Source of the DNA: Labrys sp. KNU-23
GTDB taxonomy: Bacteria; Pseudomonadota; Alphaproteobacteria; Rhizobiales; Labraceae
Length of the DNA: 64,000 bases
Assembly (NCBI RefSeq): GCF_008330945.1
Contig: NZ_CP043488.1
Coordinates: 1,834,501-1,898,500 of the forward strand
Direction: 5' to 3'
The notes under the pieces are model-generated. The model worked only from the letters and a program-made list of their open reading frames with translations. It ran no database searches and had not been told where the DNA came from. Shown here one piece after another: positions 25,177 to 33,636 of this stretch (the stretch's first letter is position 1; the number at the start of each line of letters is the position of its first letter). The translations under genes were made by a program, and so were the position numbers.

Positions 25177-25956
25177 ATGCCAGGCTTGACTGATCTCGTC
25201 AAAATACCTGCTGGTATCAACCCCAATCTGGACGGAACCAGGAATCGCGACATGATCGCACTCCTGGGCAATCCACGCGGCAATTACAGCCAGGACTGCC
25301 AGCCCGTCACCAATCCAGCACTGAAGGCGAGAATGAAGACCGTCTCGGTGGGTCCCTTCAAAGCCACCGGCTTCGATCTGGCCTTGGAGGCCCTCAAAGC
25401 CGTAATGGCGGACATCAAGAAGGAACAGCCAAATGTCCATGCGGCGCTCGGCACGGCCGGAATGTTGTGTTGCCGTCATGTCCGCGGCTCGAACTCGTCC
25501 ATCAGCAATCATGCCTGGGGCACCGCGATCGACCTGACGATCAATGGCGTGCTCGATCCACGCGGCGACAACAAGGTCCAGTTCGGACTGACCCTGATCG
25601 CACCGATTTTCAATCGGCATCTCCTCTATTGGGGTGCGGGCTTTCCGACCGAGGATGGCATGCATTTCGAAGCAAGCCTGCAATTGCTGCGCCAATGGCG
25701 CGATAGCGGCAAGCTTTTCGGGGGTGTCACCGAGCTACCGGACGACAGCATCAGCTTCGGAGATCGCGGCGCCGAGGTCGTGGCCTTGCAAAAGGCCCTG
25801 AACGCCGGCGGAGAGAAGCTGGAGACGGATGGCATCTTCGGCTCGGGGACACGAGCTGCCGTCGTCGCGTTTCAGGCCCGCAACGGCCTTGCCCCGGACG
25901 GCATTGTGGGCGTCGCGACCCGAAAGAAGCTCGGAATTGCCGGATCGCCGGGATAG
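25177..25956 (+). CDS. M15-family D,D-carboxypeptidase-like protein with C-terminal peptidoglycan-binding domain
   Basis: A 259-residue protein. The M15/VanY zinc site is S-N-H-A-W-G-T-A-I-D (S-x-H-x2-G-x-A-x-D) plus E-D-G-M-H-F-E. A C-terminal PG_binding_1 domain (about 190-255) has 'GDRGAEVVALQKALN', 'DGIFGSGTRAAVVAFQ' and 'LAPDGIVGVATRKKL'. Start ATG 25177 has AAGGAGGA six bases upstream. No signal peptide or TM is visible, which is the layout of a phage or tailocin endolysin rather than a housekeeping periplasmic enzyme. The AT-rich upstream patch supports acquisition; no other phage genes are present. Confidence 0.85.
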   Translation: MPGLTDLVKIPAGINPNLDGTRNRDMIALLGNPRGNYSQDCQPVTNPALKARMKTVSVGPFKATGFDLALEALKAVMADIKKEQPNVHAALGTAGMLCCRHVRGSNSSISNHAWGTAIDLTINGVLDPRGDNKVQFGLTLIAPIFNRHLLYWGAGFPTEDGMHFEASLQLLRQWRDSGKLFGGVTELPDDSISFGDRGAEVVALQKALNAGGEKLETDGIFGSGTRAAVVAFQARNGLAPDGIVGVATRKKLGIAGSPG

Positions 25957-26177
25957 GTGCCGCTGGCACTCTTCCCCTGGCCGCCTTGCCGATCGACAGG
26001 AGCGATCTCCGGCAAGGGGCCATCCGGGCTGCGGGCATCTTGGACTCCCTTGTCCTGCCCGCGGCTCGGCGCGACGGGAATTTGTTCGGTTGGTTTGTTA
26101 CGGTTGAAAACATTTTTTGAAGCAAATTTCCGCGGGATTTCGGGCATAATCGCATCAGGAAATCTCGGGGTTGTCGC

Positions 26178-27518
26178 ATGAGTCGCAAATATTTCGGCAC
26201 GGATGGCATTCGTGGCCGGGCCAATAGTGTCATCACGCCGGAACTGGCGATGAAGGTCGGCATGGCGGCCGGCCTTGCCTTCCAGCGCGGCGAGCACCGC
26301 CACCGGGTGGTGATCGGCAAGGATACCCGCCTGTCGGGCTACATGATCGAGAACGCCCTGGTGGCCGGGTTCACGGCCGTGGGCGTCGACGTGATGCTGC
26401 TGGGTCCGATGCCGACGCCGGCCGTCGCCATGCTCACCAATTCGCTGCGTTGCGACATCGGCGTGATGATCTCGGCCTCGCACAATCCCTATGACGACAA
26501 CGGCATCAAGCTGTTCGGACCCGATGGCTTCAAGCTCTCGGACGAGACCGAGCGCGCCATCGAGGCCCTGATCGATACCGACCTGTCCTCGCGGCTGGCC
26601 GGTTCGCGTGATCTCGGCCGGGCTCGCCGCATCGACGACGTGCGTGCCCGGTACATCGAATTCGCCAAGCGCACTCTGCCGCGCCAGCTCCGTCTCGATG
26701 GCCTCAGGGTGGTAGTCGACTGCGCCAATGGCGCCGCCTACAAGGTTGCCCCGGAAGCCTTGTGGGAACTGGGGGCCGACGTCATCCCGATCGGCGTCGA
26801 ACCCGACGGCTACAACATCAACAAGGATGTCGGCTCGACCGCCCCGGATGCCCTGTCACGCAAGGTCCGCGAGTTGCGGGCCGATATCGGCATTGCCCTC
26901 GATGGCGACGCCGATCGCGTGGCGATCGTCGACGAGAAAGGTCATGTCATCGACGGCGACCAGTTGATGGCGGTGGTCGCTGCGGACTGGAAGGAAGAGG
27001 GCAGGCTCACCCAGCCCGGCATCGTCGCCACGGTGATGTCCAATCTCGGCCTGGAGCGCTATCTCGGCGGGCTCGGCCTGCAGCTCGAGCGCACCGCCGT
27101 GGGCGATCGCTACGTGCTCGAACGCATGCGGGCACAGGGCTACAATGTCGGCGGCGAGCAGTCCGGCCACATCATTCTGTCGGATTTCGCCACCACCGGG
27201 GACGGCCTCGTCGCCGCCCTGCAGGTGCTGGCAGTGCTCAAGAAGGCCGACCGTCCGGTCAGCGAGGTCTGCCATCGCTTCGATCCGCTGCCGCAGATCC
27301 TCAAGAATGTGCGCACGCGTGGCGGCAAGGTGCTGGATGATCCCACGGTCGCCAAGGCGATCGAGGGCGCGCGCAAGCAGCTCGGCGATGGCGGTCGCCT
27401 GGTCATCCGCCCCTCCGGCACCGAGCCGGTGATCCGCGTCATGGCCGAAGGCGACGACCGCGTGAGCGTCGAGACGGCCGTGGACGAGGTGATCGACGCC
27501 ATCACCAAGGCCGCATGA
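26178..27518 (+). CDS. glmM: Phosphoglucosamine mutase GlmM
   Basis: A 446-residue enzyme converting glucosamine-6-phosphate to glucosamine-1-phosphate for UDP-GlcNAc synthesis. The phospho-Ser is Ser101 in I-S-A-S-H-N-P. The metal loop is D-G-D-A-D-R and the phosphate-binding loop R-P-S-G-T-E-P. N-terminal 'FGTDGIRG' is canonical. ftsH often precedes glmM in this order; here an endolysin-like gene and an AT-rich patch are upstream instead. The 3' end is followed by mosaic repeats and hairpins shared with the convergent transporter gene. Confidence 0.96.
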   Translation: MSRKYFGTDGIRGRANSVITPELAMKVGMAAGLAFQRGEHRHRVVIGKDTRLSGYMIENALVAGFTAVGVDVMLLGPMPTPAVAMLTNSLRCDIGVMISASHNPYDDNGIKLFGPDGFKLSDETERAIEALIDTDLSSRLAGSRDLGRARRIDDVRARYIEFAKRTLPRQLRLDGLRVVVDCANGAAYKVAPEALWELGADVIPIGVEPDGYNINKDVGSTAPDALSRKVRELRADIGIALDGDADRVAIVDEKGHVIDGDQLMAVVAADWKEEGRLTQPGIVATVMSNLGLERYLGGLGLQLERTAVGDRYVLERMRAQGYNVGGEQSGHIILSDFATTGDGLVAALQVLAVLKKADRPVSEVCHRFDPLPQILKNVRTRGGKVLDDPTVAKAIEGARKQLGDGGRLVIRPSGTEPVIRVMAEGDDRVSVETAVDEVIDAITKAA

Positions 27519-27520
27519 GC

Positions 27521-27650
27521 CTTGGAGCGTCTTTGCGATTTGGCGCAATCGCCAAGAATCGCAAAGACGCTCCAGCCAACCCGTCGGATTGGCTCGGCAC
27601 CAAAGAGGGAGAGCAAACGAGCGGTTCCGTCTAAGCGCGCTTTGCTCCAG
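27521..27650. repeat. Mosaic palindromic intergenic repeat, copy D
   Basis: GGAGCGTCTTTGCGATT...AATCGCAAAGACGCTCC forms a long hairpin starting about 6 bases after the glmM stop, followed by the second module GAGCAAACGAGCGGTTCCGTC...GCGCTTTGCTC. Same family as copies at 12690, 30938, 32006, 40145 and 60107. Confidence 0.78.
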
Positions 27651-27652
27651 AG

Positions 27653-27720
27653 GGCGGGTCTTCGGACCCGCCTGACAACGTCCCGCATAGCGGGAGGGCA
27701 GAGCGGCTCCGAAGAGCCGC
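27653..27720. terminator. Cluster of three hairpins between convergent genes
   Basis: GGCGGGTC-TTCG-GACCCGCC (27653-27672, a cUUCGg tetraloop), CCCG-CATAG-CGGG (27682-27694) and GCGGCTC-CGAA-GAGCCGC (27703-27720). They lie between glmM and the transporter 3' ends and probably stop or protect both transcripts; there are no T tracts. Confidence 0.55.
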
Positions 27721-27727
27721 CATCCGG

Positions 27728-29029
27728 TCACGCCTGCTCCTCTTCGATGGGCAGGAAGAGGCTCGACAGCAAGGTGAGCCCGGCGATCACCATGAAGAGT
27801 AGCGACAATGGCAGCCATTGCACGCCATAGGTCTTCACCAGCCACACCCCGACGATCGGCGTCAGGCCGCTGAAGATGGCCCCGCTCAGCGAAGAGCTCA
27901 GCGAAATGCCGGTATAACGCAGATGCACCGGGAAGGCGCGCGTCAGGAACGGCGCCATCACCGCATAATGGGCGGCGACGAAAAAGGTGCCGACCAGGAT
28001 GCCGATGCGAATATTGCCGAGATCACCGGTGACGATCAGCATCATCATCGGAATGGCAAAGACGAAGGCGGCCGCCGACATGGCCACCAGCAGGAAGCGC
28101 TCGTTGAACTGGGTGGCGATCCAGGAACCGAACGGGAAGGCGACCAGTTCGAGCACGCCGACCCAGAAGATCACGTTCAGAATGTCGGATCTGGAGATGC
28201 CGAGCGACTCGGTGGTGAAGGTCGTCATCAACGTGGTCAGGAAGTAGAAGCCGGCAACGCCGAGCAGGCACAGGCCCATGCCGAGCAGGAGCGTGTAGCC
28301 GCGTGTGCGGAAGATCTCCTTGGCCGGCACGATGTCGTCCTGCGGTGCTTCCTGGAGCCGCTTGACCAGTTCCGGGCTCTCCTTGATGCCGGCGCGGATG
28401 GCAAAGGCCACGATGATCAGCACCGCGCTGGCCAGGAAGGGAATGCGCCAGCCCCAATCGAGAAAATCCTCGCGCGGCAGATCCGAGACCGTACGGAAGG
28501 CGAGCGCCGCCAGCATCAGGCCGACCGGACTGCCATATTGCGGGGCCGAAGCGAGAAAGGTCTTCCATTTCGGCGGCGCGTGCTCGGCGGCGATCAGCAC
28601 CGCTCCGCCCCATTCTCCGCCGACCGCAACACCCTGGATGAGACGCAGCAGGATGAGCAGGATCGCGGCACTGATGCCGATCGAATCGTAGCCGGGCAGA
28701 AGACCGATCAGGACGGTTGCGCCGCCCATCAGCAACAGCGTGATGATCAGCGAGTTCTTGCGCCCGACCTTGTCGCCGAAATGCCCGAACAGCAGGGCGC
28801 CGACAGGGCGGGCGACAAAGCCGATGGCAAAGGTGCCGAGTGAGGCGATGATGCCCATGTAACGGTCTTCGGACTTGAAGAAGACGTCGCCGAAAACCAG
28901 CGCCGCCGCCGTGCCATAGACGTAGAAATCATACCATTCGATCATGGTGCCGACGAAAGCGCCGAGTGCGGCACGGATGGGCTGGCGCTCGGGCAGTTGT
29001 TGGGCATCGGCTGTCACAGACTGTGTCAT
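27728..29029 (-). CDS. MFS transporter, metabolite:H+ symporter (MHS) family
   Basis: A 433-residue, 12-TM permease of the ProP/KgtP-like MHS family: N-terminal 'GTMIEWYDFYVYGTAAALVF', 'ARPVGALLFGHFGDKVGRK' (loop 2-3 signature), 'RLIQGVAVGGEWGGAVLIAAEHAP' and 'SPVGLMLA'. The start at 29029 (GAGGA upstream) removes a non-homologous extension. It imports a small carboxylate, betaine or similar solute by proton symport; the substrate is unknown. The downstream end abuts hairpins; upstream is the acetylpolyamine amidohydrolase gene in the same orientation, 25 bases away, so the two may be one operon. Confidence 0.9.
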   Translation of the reverse strand: MTQSVTADAQQLPERQPIRAALGAFVGTMIEWYDFYVYGTAAALVFGDVFFKSEDRYMGIIASLGTFAIGFVARPVGALLFGHFGDKVGRKNSLIITLLLMGGATVLIGLLPGYDSIGISAAILLILLRLIQGVAVGGEWGGAVLIAAEHAPPKWKTFLASAPQYGSPVGLMLAALAFRTVSDLPREDFLDWGWRIPFLASAVLIIVAFAIRAGIKESPELVKRLQEAPQDDIVPAKEIFRTRGYTLLLGMGLCLLGVAGFYFLTTLMTTFTTESLGISRSDILNVIFWVGVLELVAFPFGSWIATQFNERFLLVAMSAAAFVFAIPMMMLIVTGDLGNIRIGILVGTFFVAAHYAVMAPFLTRAFPVHLRYTGISLSSSLSGAIFSGLTPIVGVWLVKTYGVQWLPLSLLFMVIAGLTLLSSLFLPIEEEQA

Positions 29030-29054
29030 GGTGTTCCTCGTCTCGATTGCTGGG

Positions 29055-30113
29055 TCAGCGCGACGGCCTGATGGCACGGAAGGCCGAGACGAAGCGCGGC
29101 GCGGCTTCCGACACCGCGCTGAGCGAATAGCCACCCTCCTGCACGATCGCGACGGGAAGCGGCAGCGCCCCCCAGACGGAGCCGATTGCTTCATAGGCGG
29201 CGGTGGTCACGGCGAGCTTGGAAAGGGGATCCTCGCGATGGGCGTCCCAGCCGGCGGACACCACAAGCGCCTCTGCCCCGAAGGCCGTCACGGCAGCGGC
29301 CAATGCCTGGTTGGCCTCGATGAAGGCTGCGTCGCCGCTGCCCTCGGCCAAGGGCAGGTTGAGGTTGGCACCGGCGCCCGCCCCCTCGCCTTTTTCATCG
29401 GCATAGCCGGTATAGTGAGGATAATAGCTCGACGGATCCGTATGGGTCGAACCGAAGAAGACATCGCTACGGCTGTAGAAGATCGCCTGCGTGCCGTCGC
29501 CATGATGAGTGTCGAAATCGATGATGGCCACGCGCTGGAAGCGCGTGCGCAGGCGCTCTGCAATGATGGCGGCATTGTTGAAGAAACAGAAGCCGGCGGC
29601 ACGATCGACATAGGCGTGATGTCCAGGCGGACGGCAAAGCGCGAAACTGTCGAAAGTGCCGGCGATGAGGTCGTCGGCCGCCGCCACGGCGCTCTGGGCT
29701 GAAAGATAGGCGGAGGAGAAGGTGTGCTCCGTCATCGCGTTGGACAGGCCGTTGATGTACCAGCCCGTCTGCCCGAGAATGCCTTTCGGGCGCGGGGCAG
29801 GACGCGGGCGGAAGGCGGCATCCGCGCCCTGATAGGGACTTACAGCCGGCAGCACCTCGGGCCCGGCATTGGGCAGTTCCTGGAAGCGCCGATAGGCCGT
29901 CTCCAGGAAGTCGATGTAATGGCCGGCATGAACGGCCTCGATCGGCGTCCGGCCCGCGTCCCTCGGTTCTTCGACCGTCAAACCGAGCGCCGTGAGAGAT
30001 CCGATGAGGGTTTGCGCGCGCTCGGGGTTCTCAAGGGCGCTGCCGATCCGCCCATTGACCATGTATTGGGTCGGGCGATGGGCCATCTGCCTATCGGAAA
30101 AGAACAATTTCAT
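29055..30113 (-). CDS. Histone-deacetylase-superfamily protein (acetylpolyamine amidohydrolase-like)
   Basis: A 352-residue zinc deacetylase. Active-site motifs: R-P-P-G-H-H-A (tandem His), 'GFCFFNNAAIIAERL', D-F-D-T-H-H-G-D-G-T (metal Asp/His), 'SAGWDAHREDPL' (metal Asp) and 'IVQEGGYSL'. Length and the N-terminal loop region fit bacterial acetylpolyamine amidohydrolases, which deacetylate N-acetylated polyamines. It lies 25 bases upstream of an MHS transporter on the same strand, so uptake and deacetylation of one compound is a reasonable inference. Start ATG 30113 begins the conserved M-K-L-F-F-S-D. Confidence 0.88.
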   Translation of the reverse strand: MKLFFSDRQMAHRPTQYMVNGRIGSALENPERAQTLIGSLTALGLTVEEPRDAGRTPIEAVHAGHYIDFLETAYRRFQELPNAGPEVLPAVSPYQGADAAFRPRPAPRPKGILGQTGWYINGLSNAMTEHTFSSAYLSAQSAVAAADDLIAGTFDSFALCRPPGHHAYVDRAAGFCFFNNAAIIAERLRTRFQRVAIIDFDTHHGDGTQAIFYSRSDVFFGSTHTDPSSYYPHYTGYADEKGEGAGAGANLNLPLAEGSGDAAFIEANQALAAAVTAFGAEALVVSAGWDAHREDPLSKLAVTTAAYEAIGSVWGALPLPVAIVQEGGYSLSAVSEAAPRFVSAFRAIRPSR

Positions 30114-30358
30114 CGGGCAACACTCCGGGCAACGAACGCAAGGCCCTAGTCTTGCAGAAGCTGACAGGAATGCCACCCGCCGGGGCGCCTTAGCTGTGAA
30201 TTGGACTGACGAAAGCAAAGCGGCCGGGCTTGCCGCCAAGGGTTCGACGTCCCGTTGCGCGGTGCGGGATGCGAGGATGCAGCGTTTTTCAGCCGGATCT
30301 TCAATTTACAGCATCGGCGTGGTTAGGTGCCGCCATCACCGACAGCCGGAGACCGACG

Positions 30359-30940
30359 ATGGCTGAGATTCTGCTGTTTCACCATGCCCAGGGGCTGACA
30401 TCGGGCGTGCAAGCCTTTGCCGAGGCATTGCGGACCGACGGCCACGTCGTCCATGTACCGGACCTGTTCGACGGGCGCATCTTCGCCAGCATCGAGGAAG
30501 GCCTCGCGCATATCAACGAGATCGGCTTCGACGCCATGCGGGCGCGAGCCGAGCGCGTCGCCGACGGCCTGCCGCCAGACCTGGTCTATGCCGGCTTCTC
30601 CTTCGGCGTGGTACCGGCGCAAAAGCTCGCCCAGACCCGTCCGGGCGCCCGCGGTGCCCTGCTCTTCTATTCCTGCCTGCCAATCAGCGGCGAATGGGCC
30701 TTCGGGCCGTGGCCGCGCGGCGTTCCGGTACAGATCCACGGCATGGACCAGGATCCCATCTTCGTCGGTGAAGGCGACATCCAGGCGGCCCGCGAGATCG
30801 TGGCAACGGCCGAGGACGCACAATTGTTCCTCTATCCGGGGAACCAGCATTACTTCGCCGACAATTCGCTGCCCTCCTTCGATGCGGATGCAACCAGGCT
30901 GCTCACCCAGCGCGTTCTCGAATTTCTCGCCCGCGTCTAG
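30359..30940 (+). CDS. Dienelactone hydrolase family protein with Ser nucleophile
   Basis: A 193-residue alpha/beta hydrolase: 'ILLFHHAQGLTSGVQAFAEALR', 'HVVHVPDLFDGR', nucleophile elbow G-F-S-F-G (Ser rather than the Cys of true dienelactone hydrolases), 'VPVQIHGMDQDPIF' (acid) and 'FLYPGNQHYFAD' (His). GGAG lies eight bases before the ATG at 30359. Substrate unknown. The TAG stop is the first triplet of a dispersed palindromic repeat. Confidence 0.85.
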   Translation: MAEILLFHHAQGLTSGVQAFAEALRTDGHVVHVPDLFDGRIFASIEEGLAHINEIGFDAMRARAERVADGLPPDLVYAGFSFGVVPAQKLAQTRPGARGALLFYSCLPISGEWAFGPWPRGVPVQIHGMDQDPIFVGEGDIQAAREIVATAEDAQLFLYPGNQHYFADNSLPSFDADATRLLTQRVLEFLARV

Positions 30941-31044
30941 AGCAAAGCGCGTTTGGACGGAAACGCAGTTTTGCTCTAGCTCCTTGATTCCACGCGTCTT
31001 TGCGATTCTCGGTGATTCCACCAGATCGCAAAGCACTTTGTTCC
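30938..31044. repeat. Mosaic palindromic intergenic repeat, copy C (reverse orientation)
   Basis: TAGAGCAAAGCGCGTTTGG...AAACGC...TTTGCTCTA hairpin, then ACGCGTCTTTGCGATTCTCGG...ATCGCAAAGCACTTTGTTCC. It begins with the stop codon of the preceding hydrolase gene and lies between convergent 3' ends. Confidence 0.78.
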
Positions 31045-31068
31045 AGACTCAGCCGCTCGGGTCGCATT

Positions 31069-31548
31069 TCAGCGCGTCAGCAACTGCTCGCTTTCCGTAA
31101 TGGCTTCACCGACATTGGGCCGGCCCTTTCCGGTGGCGATCAAATCACGCAAGCTGCCATTGACGTAGGTATGCCAGCCCTCCGAGCAGGCATCGTAGCA
31201 CTCATAGTCTGGCACCAGTCCCAGATGGGTGAAGGTGACCTCGGTCTGGTCGCCCTTCCTGGCGATCTCGAAAATGATGTCGGTCCCTTTCCACTCGGAC
31301 CTGTCCTGCGTGAAGCTGAAATAATTGTCGAGGACGCGCCAGACGATCCTGCGGCTCGGTATCAGCTCGCGCACCTGGATCTGGCAACGATGGATGTCCT
31401 CGAAGCGATATTTGAATTCCTCGCCGACCCGCCCTGCCCCACCCTCGATCTCTTCCGACCACCAGCCGCGCACATCGATGATGGCGGCGAAGGCCTGCGC
31501 CGGTGTCTGGTCGACCATGAAGCTGGTGATGTAGCTGCGATCCGTCAT
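31069..31548 (-). CDS. SRPBCC/START-domain protein (AHSA1-like)
   Basis: A 159-residue protein: 'SYITSFMVDQTPAQAFAAIIDVRGWW', 'IEGGAGRVGEEFKYRFEDIH', 'VREL', 'RIVWRVLDNYFSFTQDRSEWKGTDIIFEI' and 'TEVTFTHLGLVPDYECYDACSEGWHTYVNGSLRDLI'. This is the usual activator-of-Hsp90-ATPase homology fold with a hydrophobic ligand cavity, common in bacteria as a stand-alone protein. No partner gene nearby reveals its ligand. Confidence 0.86.
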   Translation of the reverse strand: MTDRSYITSFMVDQTPAQAFAAIIDVRGWWSEEIEGGAGRVGEEFKYRFEDIHRCQIQVRELIPSRRIVWRVLDNYFSFTQDRSEWKGTDIIFEIARKGDQTEVTFTHLGLVPDYECYDACSEGWHTYVNGSLRDLIATGKGRPNVGEAITESEQLLTR

Positions 31549-32005
31549 GGCTGTCTCCCGTTGCTTGGTTCAATGCCGGGATTGTAGGAAGGGCAGGCGA
31601 ACGGCGTGAGTTACAAGCGTGGCGGGATTTGGAACGTTCGAGCTTGTCTCTCCCTGATCTCACGCCCGATTCAACGGGGCCGAAACAGCCGGGGCCGGTT
31701 CCCGAAGCACCCATCAATCCTGGACGCCGGCCGACAAGATGTGTCGGACCATAAGGCCATCCGATCCTAGCTATCCCGGGGTGAATGGTGTACAACCGCG
31801 ATAGACGGAGCAAAGTCAGCGTGTGAGACGCTGCCCTAATCGAGATATGGCTCCACGATCGGCGGATTGACCAAAGCTCTTACGGCATTGTGCCTGCAAG
31901 CTGCGATTTTTCCAGAAAACTGCAGCTCTTCTCCCGGCTTTACCCTATCGCGCCGTGGGACGGGGCAAGTCCGTAGCGGGCAATTTGAAAGGTGCCTGCC
32001 TTCTC

Positions 32006-32108
32006 CGGAGCGAAGTACGTTCAAGCGTGAACGCTTATTTGCTCTGCACCTCGTTTCGACGCGCCTTTGCGATTCCTGGTAATTCCAAGAAATCACAAAA
32101 CGCTTTAG
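32006..32108. repeat. Mosaic palindromic intergenic repeat, copy E (reverse orientation)
   Basis: GGAGCGAAGTACGTTCAAGCGTGAACGC...TTTGCTCTG followed by GACGCGCCTTTGCGATTCC...AATCACAAAACGC. More diverged than copies C and D but with the same module order. Confidence 0.65.
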
Positions 32109-32160
32109 CGCCGACCGATCAGAACGCTTGATTGGTGCAAGACGGTTACGATTCATCTTT

Positions 32161-32192
32161 GGGCCGGCGATGCGTTCGGCCCTTTTGTTTTT
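32161..32192 (+). promoter_or_regulatory. Attenuator-like hairpin in the leader of rpsU copy 1
   Basis: GGGCCG-N10-CGGCCC followed by TTTTGTTTTT, ending 16 bases before the rpsU start. It has the form of an intrinsic terminator but sits inside the leader, so premature termination relieved by a signal (for example cold) is possible. Confidence 0.6.
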
Positions 32193-32208
32193 GGTATTTG
32201 GAGATTGT

Positions 32209-32493
32209 ATGCTGATACTCGTTCGTGAGAACAACATTGAGCAGGCGCTCAAGGCTCTCAAGCGCAAGCTGGCGCGCGAAGGCGTCCTTCGTGAATTGAA
32301 GCTCCGTAGAGCCTATGAAAAGCCGTCCGAGCGGAAGGTGCGCGAGAAGGCGGAGGCTATTCGTCGTGCGCGCAAGCTCGCTCGCAAGCAAGCCCAGCGT
32401 GAGGGCCTGCTGCCCGCGCCCAAGCCCAAGACGCCGTCGAGAGGACGCGTAGGCCTGCCGAGAAGCGCACCTCCGACCGCCGCCAAACCATGA
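32209..32493 (+). CDS. rpsU: 30S ribosomal protein S21, copy 1
   Basis: A 94-residue basic protein: [20 protein letters not shown], '[20 protein letters not shown]' and '[19 protein letters not shown]', the S21 signature with the longer basic C-terminal tail typical of Hyphomicrobiales. GGAG lies six bases before the ATG. S21 helps position the anti-SD end of 16S rRNA in initiation. A second, divergent copy is 3 kb downstream (35278). Both have a hairpin leader. Confidence 0.93.
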   Translation: MLILVRENNIEQALKALKRKLAREGVLRELKLRRAYEKPSERKVREKAEAIRRARKLARKQAQREGLLPAPKPKTPSRGRVGLPRSAPPTAAKP

Positions 32494-32593
32494 CTGTCGC
32501 CCGCCCGGCGCACCCCGGTGCGCGCGAGGCCCGCGGGATTCGTGACACGGCGAGTGCCGTCCCGACACCTCCAATGCATCCAAGGAGGAGTGA

Positions 32594-32863
32594 TTGACAA
32601 ACCATGCGTTTCAGGTCGGCGATATCGTCATCCTTCATTCGTCTATCTCAAGGCACGAAGAAGGGACGTATCAAGTAACCCGGCAAATGCCCGCCGATGG
32701 TCCCGAGCCTGCTTATAGGCTCAAGGGCGTGGCGGATTCCCGCGAAAGGGTGGCTCTGGAGCACGAACTGCGGGCTTCCAGGCAAGGCATAAGCCCCTTG
32801 GCGGAACCACACCAAAGTACCCTCAGGCCCAGCCGCACCAGGCCGACGCGGCGTCAGACATAA
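32594..32863 (+). CDS. Small 'F-x-V-G-D ... Y-R-L-K' family protein, TTG start
   Basis: An 89-residue protein. The family core is F-Q-V-G-D-I-V-I-L near the N-terminus and 'GTYQVTRQMPADGPEPAYRLKG' in the middle, with 'RERVALEHEL' after it. The same pattern is in the C-terminal half of the protein at 34671 and in the protein at 39613. The start is TTG at 32594 with GGAGG five bases upstream. The basic, Ser/Thr/Pro-rich C-terminal 25 residues look disordered. A small SH3-like beta fold is possible. Function unknown; typical of alphaproteobacteria. Confidence 0.7.
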   Translation: MTNHAFQVGDIVILHSSISRHEEGTYQVTRQMPADGPEPAYRLKGVADSRERVALEHELRASRQGISPLAEPHQSTLRPSRTRPTRRQT

Positions 32864-33180
32864 GGCAGGGAAGGGAAGGGATCTCGGGTGATTGCTCGCC
32901 CCGACGCAGGCCATTGGGTCGCTGGCCGCCATTCGATGAAGAATGGAGAGGCAAGTTGCCCAAAGGCATCGCTCCCGTGAAACGGATCTGTCGGGCAATA
33001 TGTCGCTGTCGCGAGCCCCCGCAAATGCCGCCTTTGAGGGCCCCGTGGGAGTCCTGCCGAGGCCAGGCCCGTTCTATTCCGAGGGCCTTTCACGAAGGCA
33101 ACGGGATTGGTGACGAACGTGTTGTAACCAGGCGGATCGTTCTGCACTGAGGTGGCGGTTTCGGTCTGCGAAAGGCGGCT
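32864..33180. other. Intergenic interval with no recognised feature
   Basis: 317 bases; I see no supported gene, repeat or terminator. Confidence 0.4.
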
Positions 33181-33417
33181 ATGACGAAAACCAAGAGTTC
33201 CCACTTGGCGTGGGAAGAGAAATATGCGGCTCTCACGGCAGCCGCTCAGGAGATCATCGATCGCGAAGTCTCAGACCGCGACAAGAAGACCGCGCATCTG
33301 AAAGAACTCAGACTCGCGCAGGAAGCAAAAATGACGGAAGACGGCCAAAATCACGATAAGCCGATCGGCTCCGCTGCCAAGCGTCCTCGCGTCCAACGGG
33401 CCAAGACCCAACGCTAG
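33181..33417 (+). CDS. Small basic 'K-T-A-x-L-K-x-L-R-L-A' family protein 1
   Basis: A 78-residue protein: 'WEEKYAALTAAAQEIIDREVS' then 'RDKKTAHLKELRLAQEAKM', and a basic tail 'KRPRVQRAKTQR'. The second half of this pattern recurs in the protein at 38652 ('RDQQIARLKALRLAHEAAQ' with tail 'KKPRRAKTQSHRG'), so they are paralogues. AAGG lies upstream of the ATG. Predicted mostly helical; function unknown. Confidence 0.65.
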   Translation: MTKTKSSHLAWEEKYAALTAAAQEIIDREVSDRDKKTAHLKELRLAQEAKMTEDGQNHDKPIGSAAKRPRVQRAKTQR

Positions 33418-33636
33418 GTTCAGTGATGCGTGCACCCCATGGCGATCGCGGCGATGAATCTCGCCGGATGCTGGCAAAATCATATGTCGGACGCGGATAC
33501 CGACATCGAAGAGCGGGCGGTCTCCTCGATCCTCCGCACCCCGTGCCCTGGCACAAGCTCCTCATGCATCGCCGTGATCTTCGATCGAGCCAGCGGCTTC
33601 CTTGCAATAACAACCAAATTTTCGGACATATCTAGC

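Larger units (their letters stand above)
31549..32208. other. Interval upstream of the first rpsU gene
   Basis: About 660 bases without a supported gene. It carries mosaic repeat copy E (32006-32108) and the hairpin leader of rpsU (32161-32192); the rest (31560-32000) shows nothing I can name. Confidence 0.5.

Noticed and set aside
29055..30113. Eukaryote-like histone deacetylase as a sign of gene transfer
   Set aside because: Bacterial acetylpolyamine amidohydrolases share these motifs and are common in proteobacteria.
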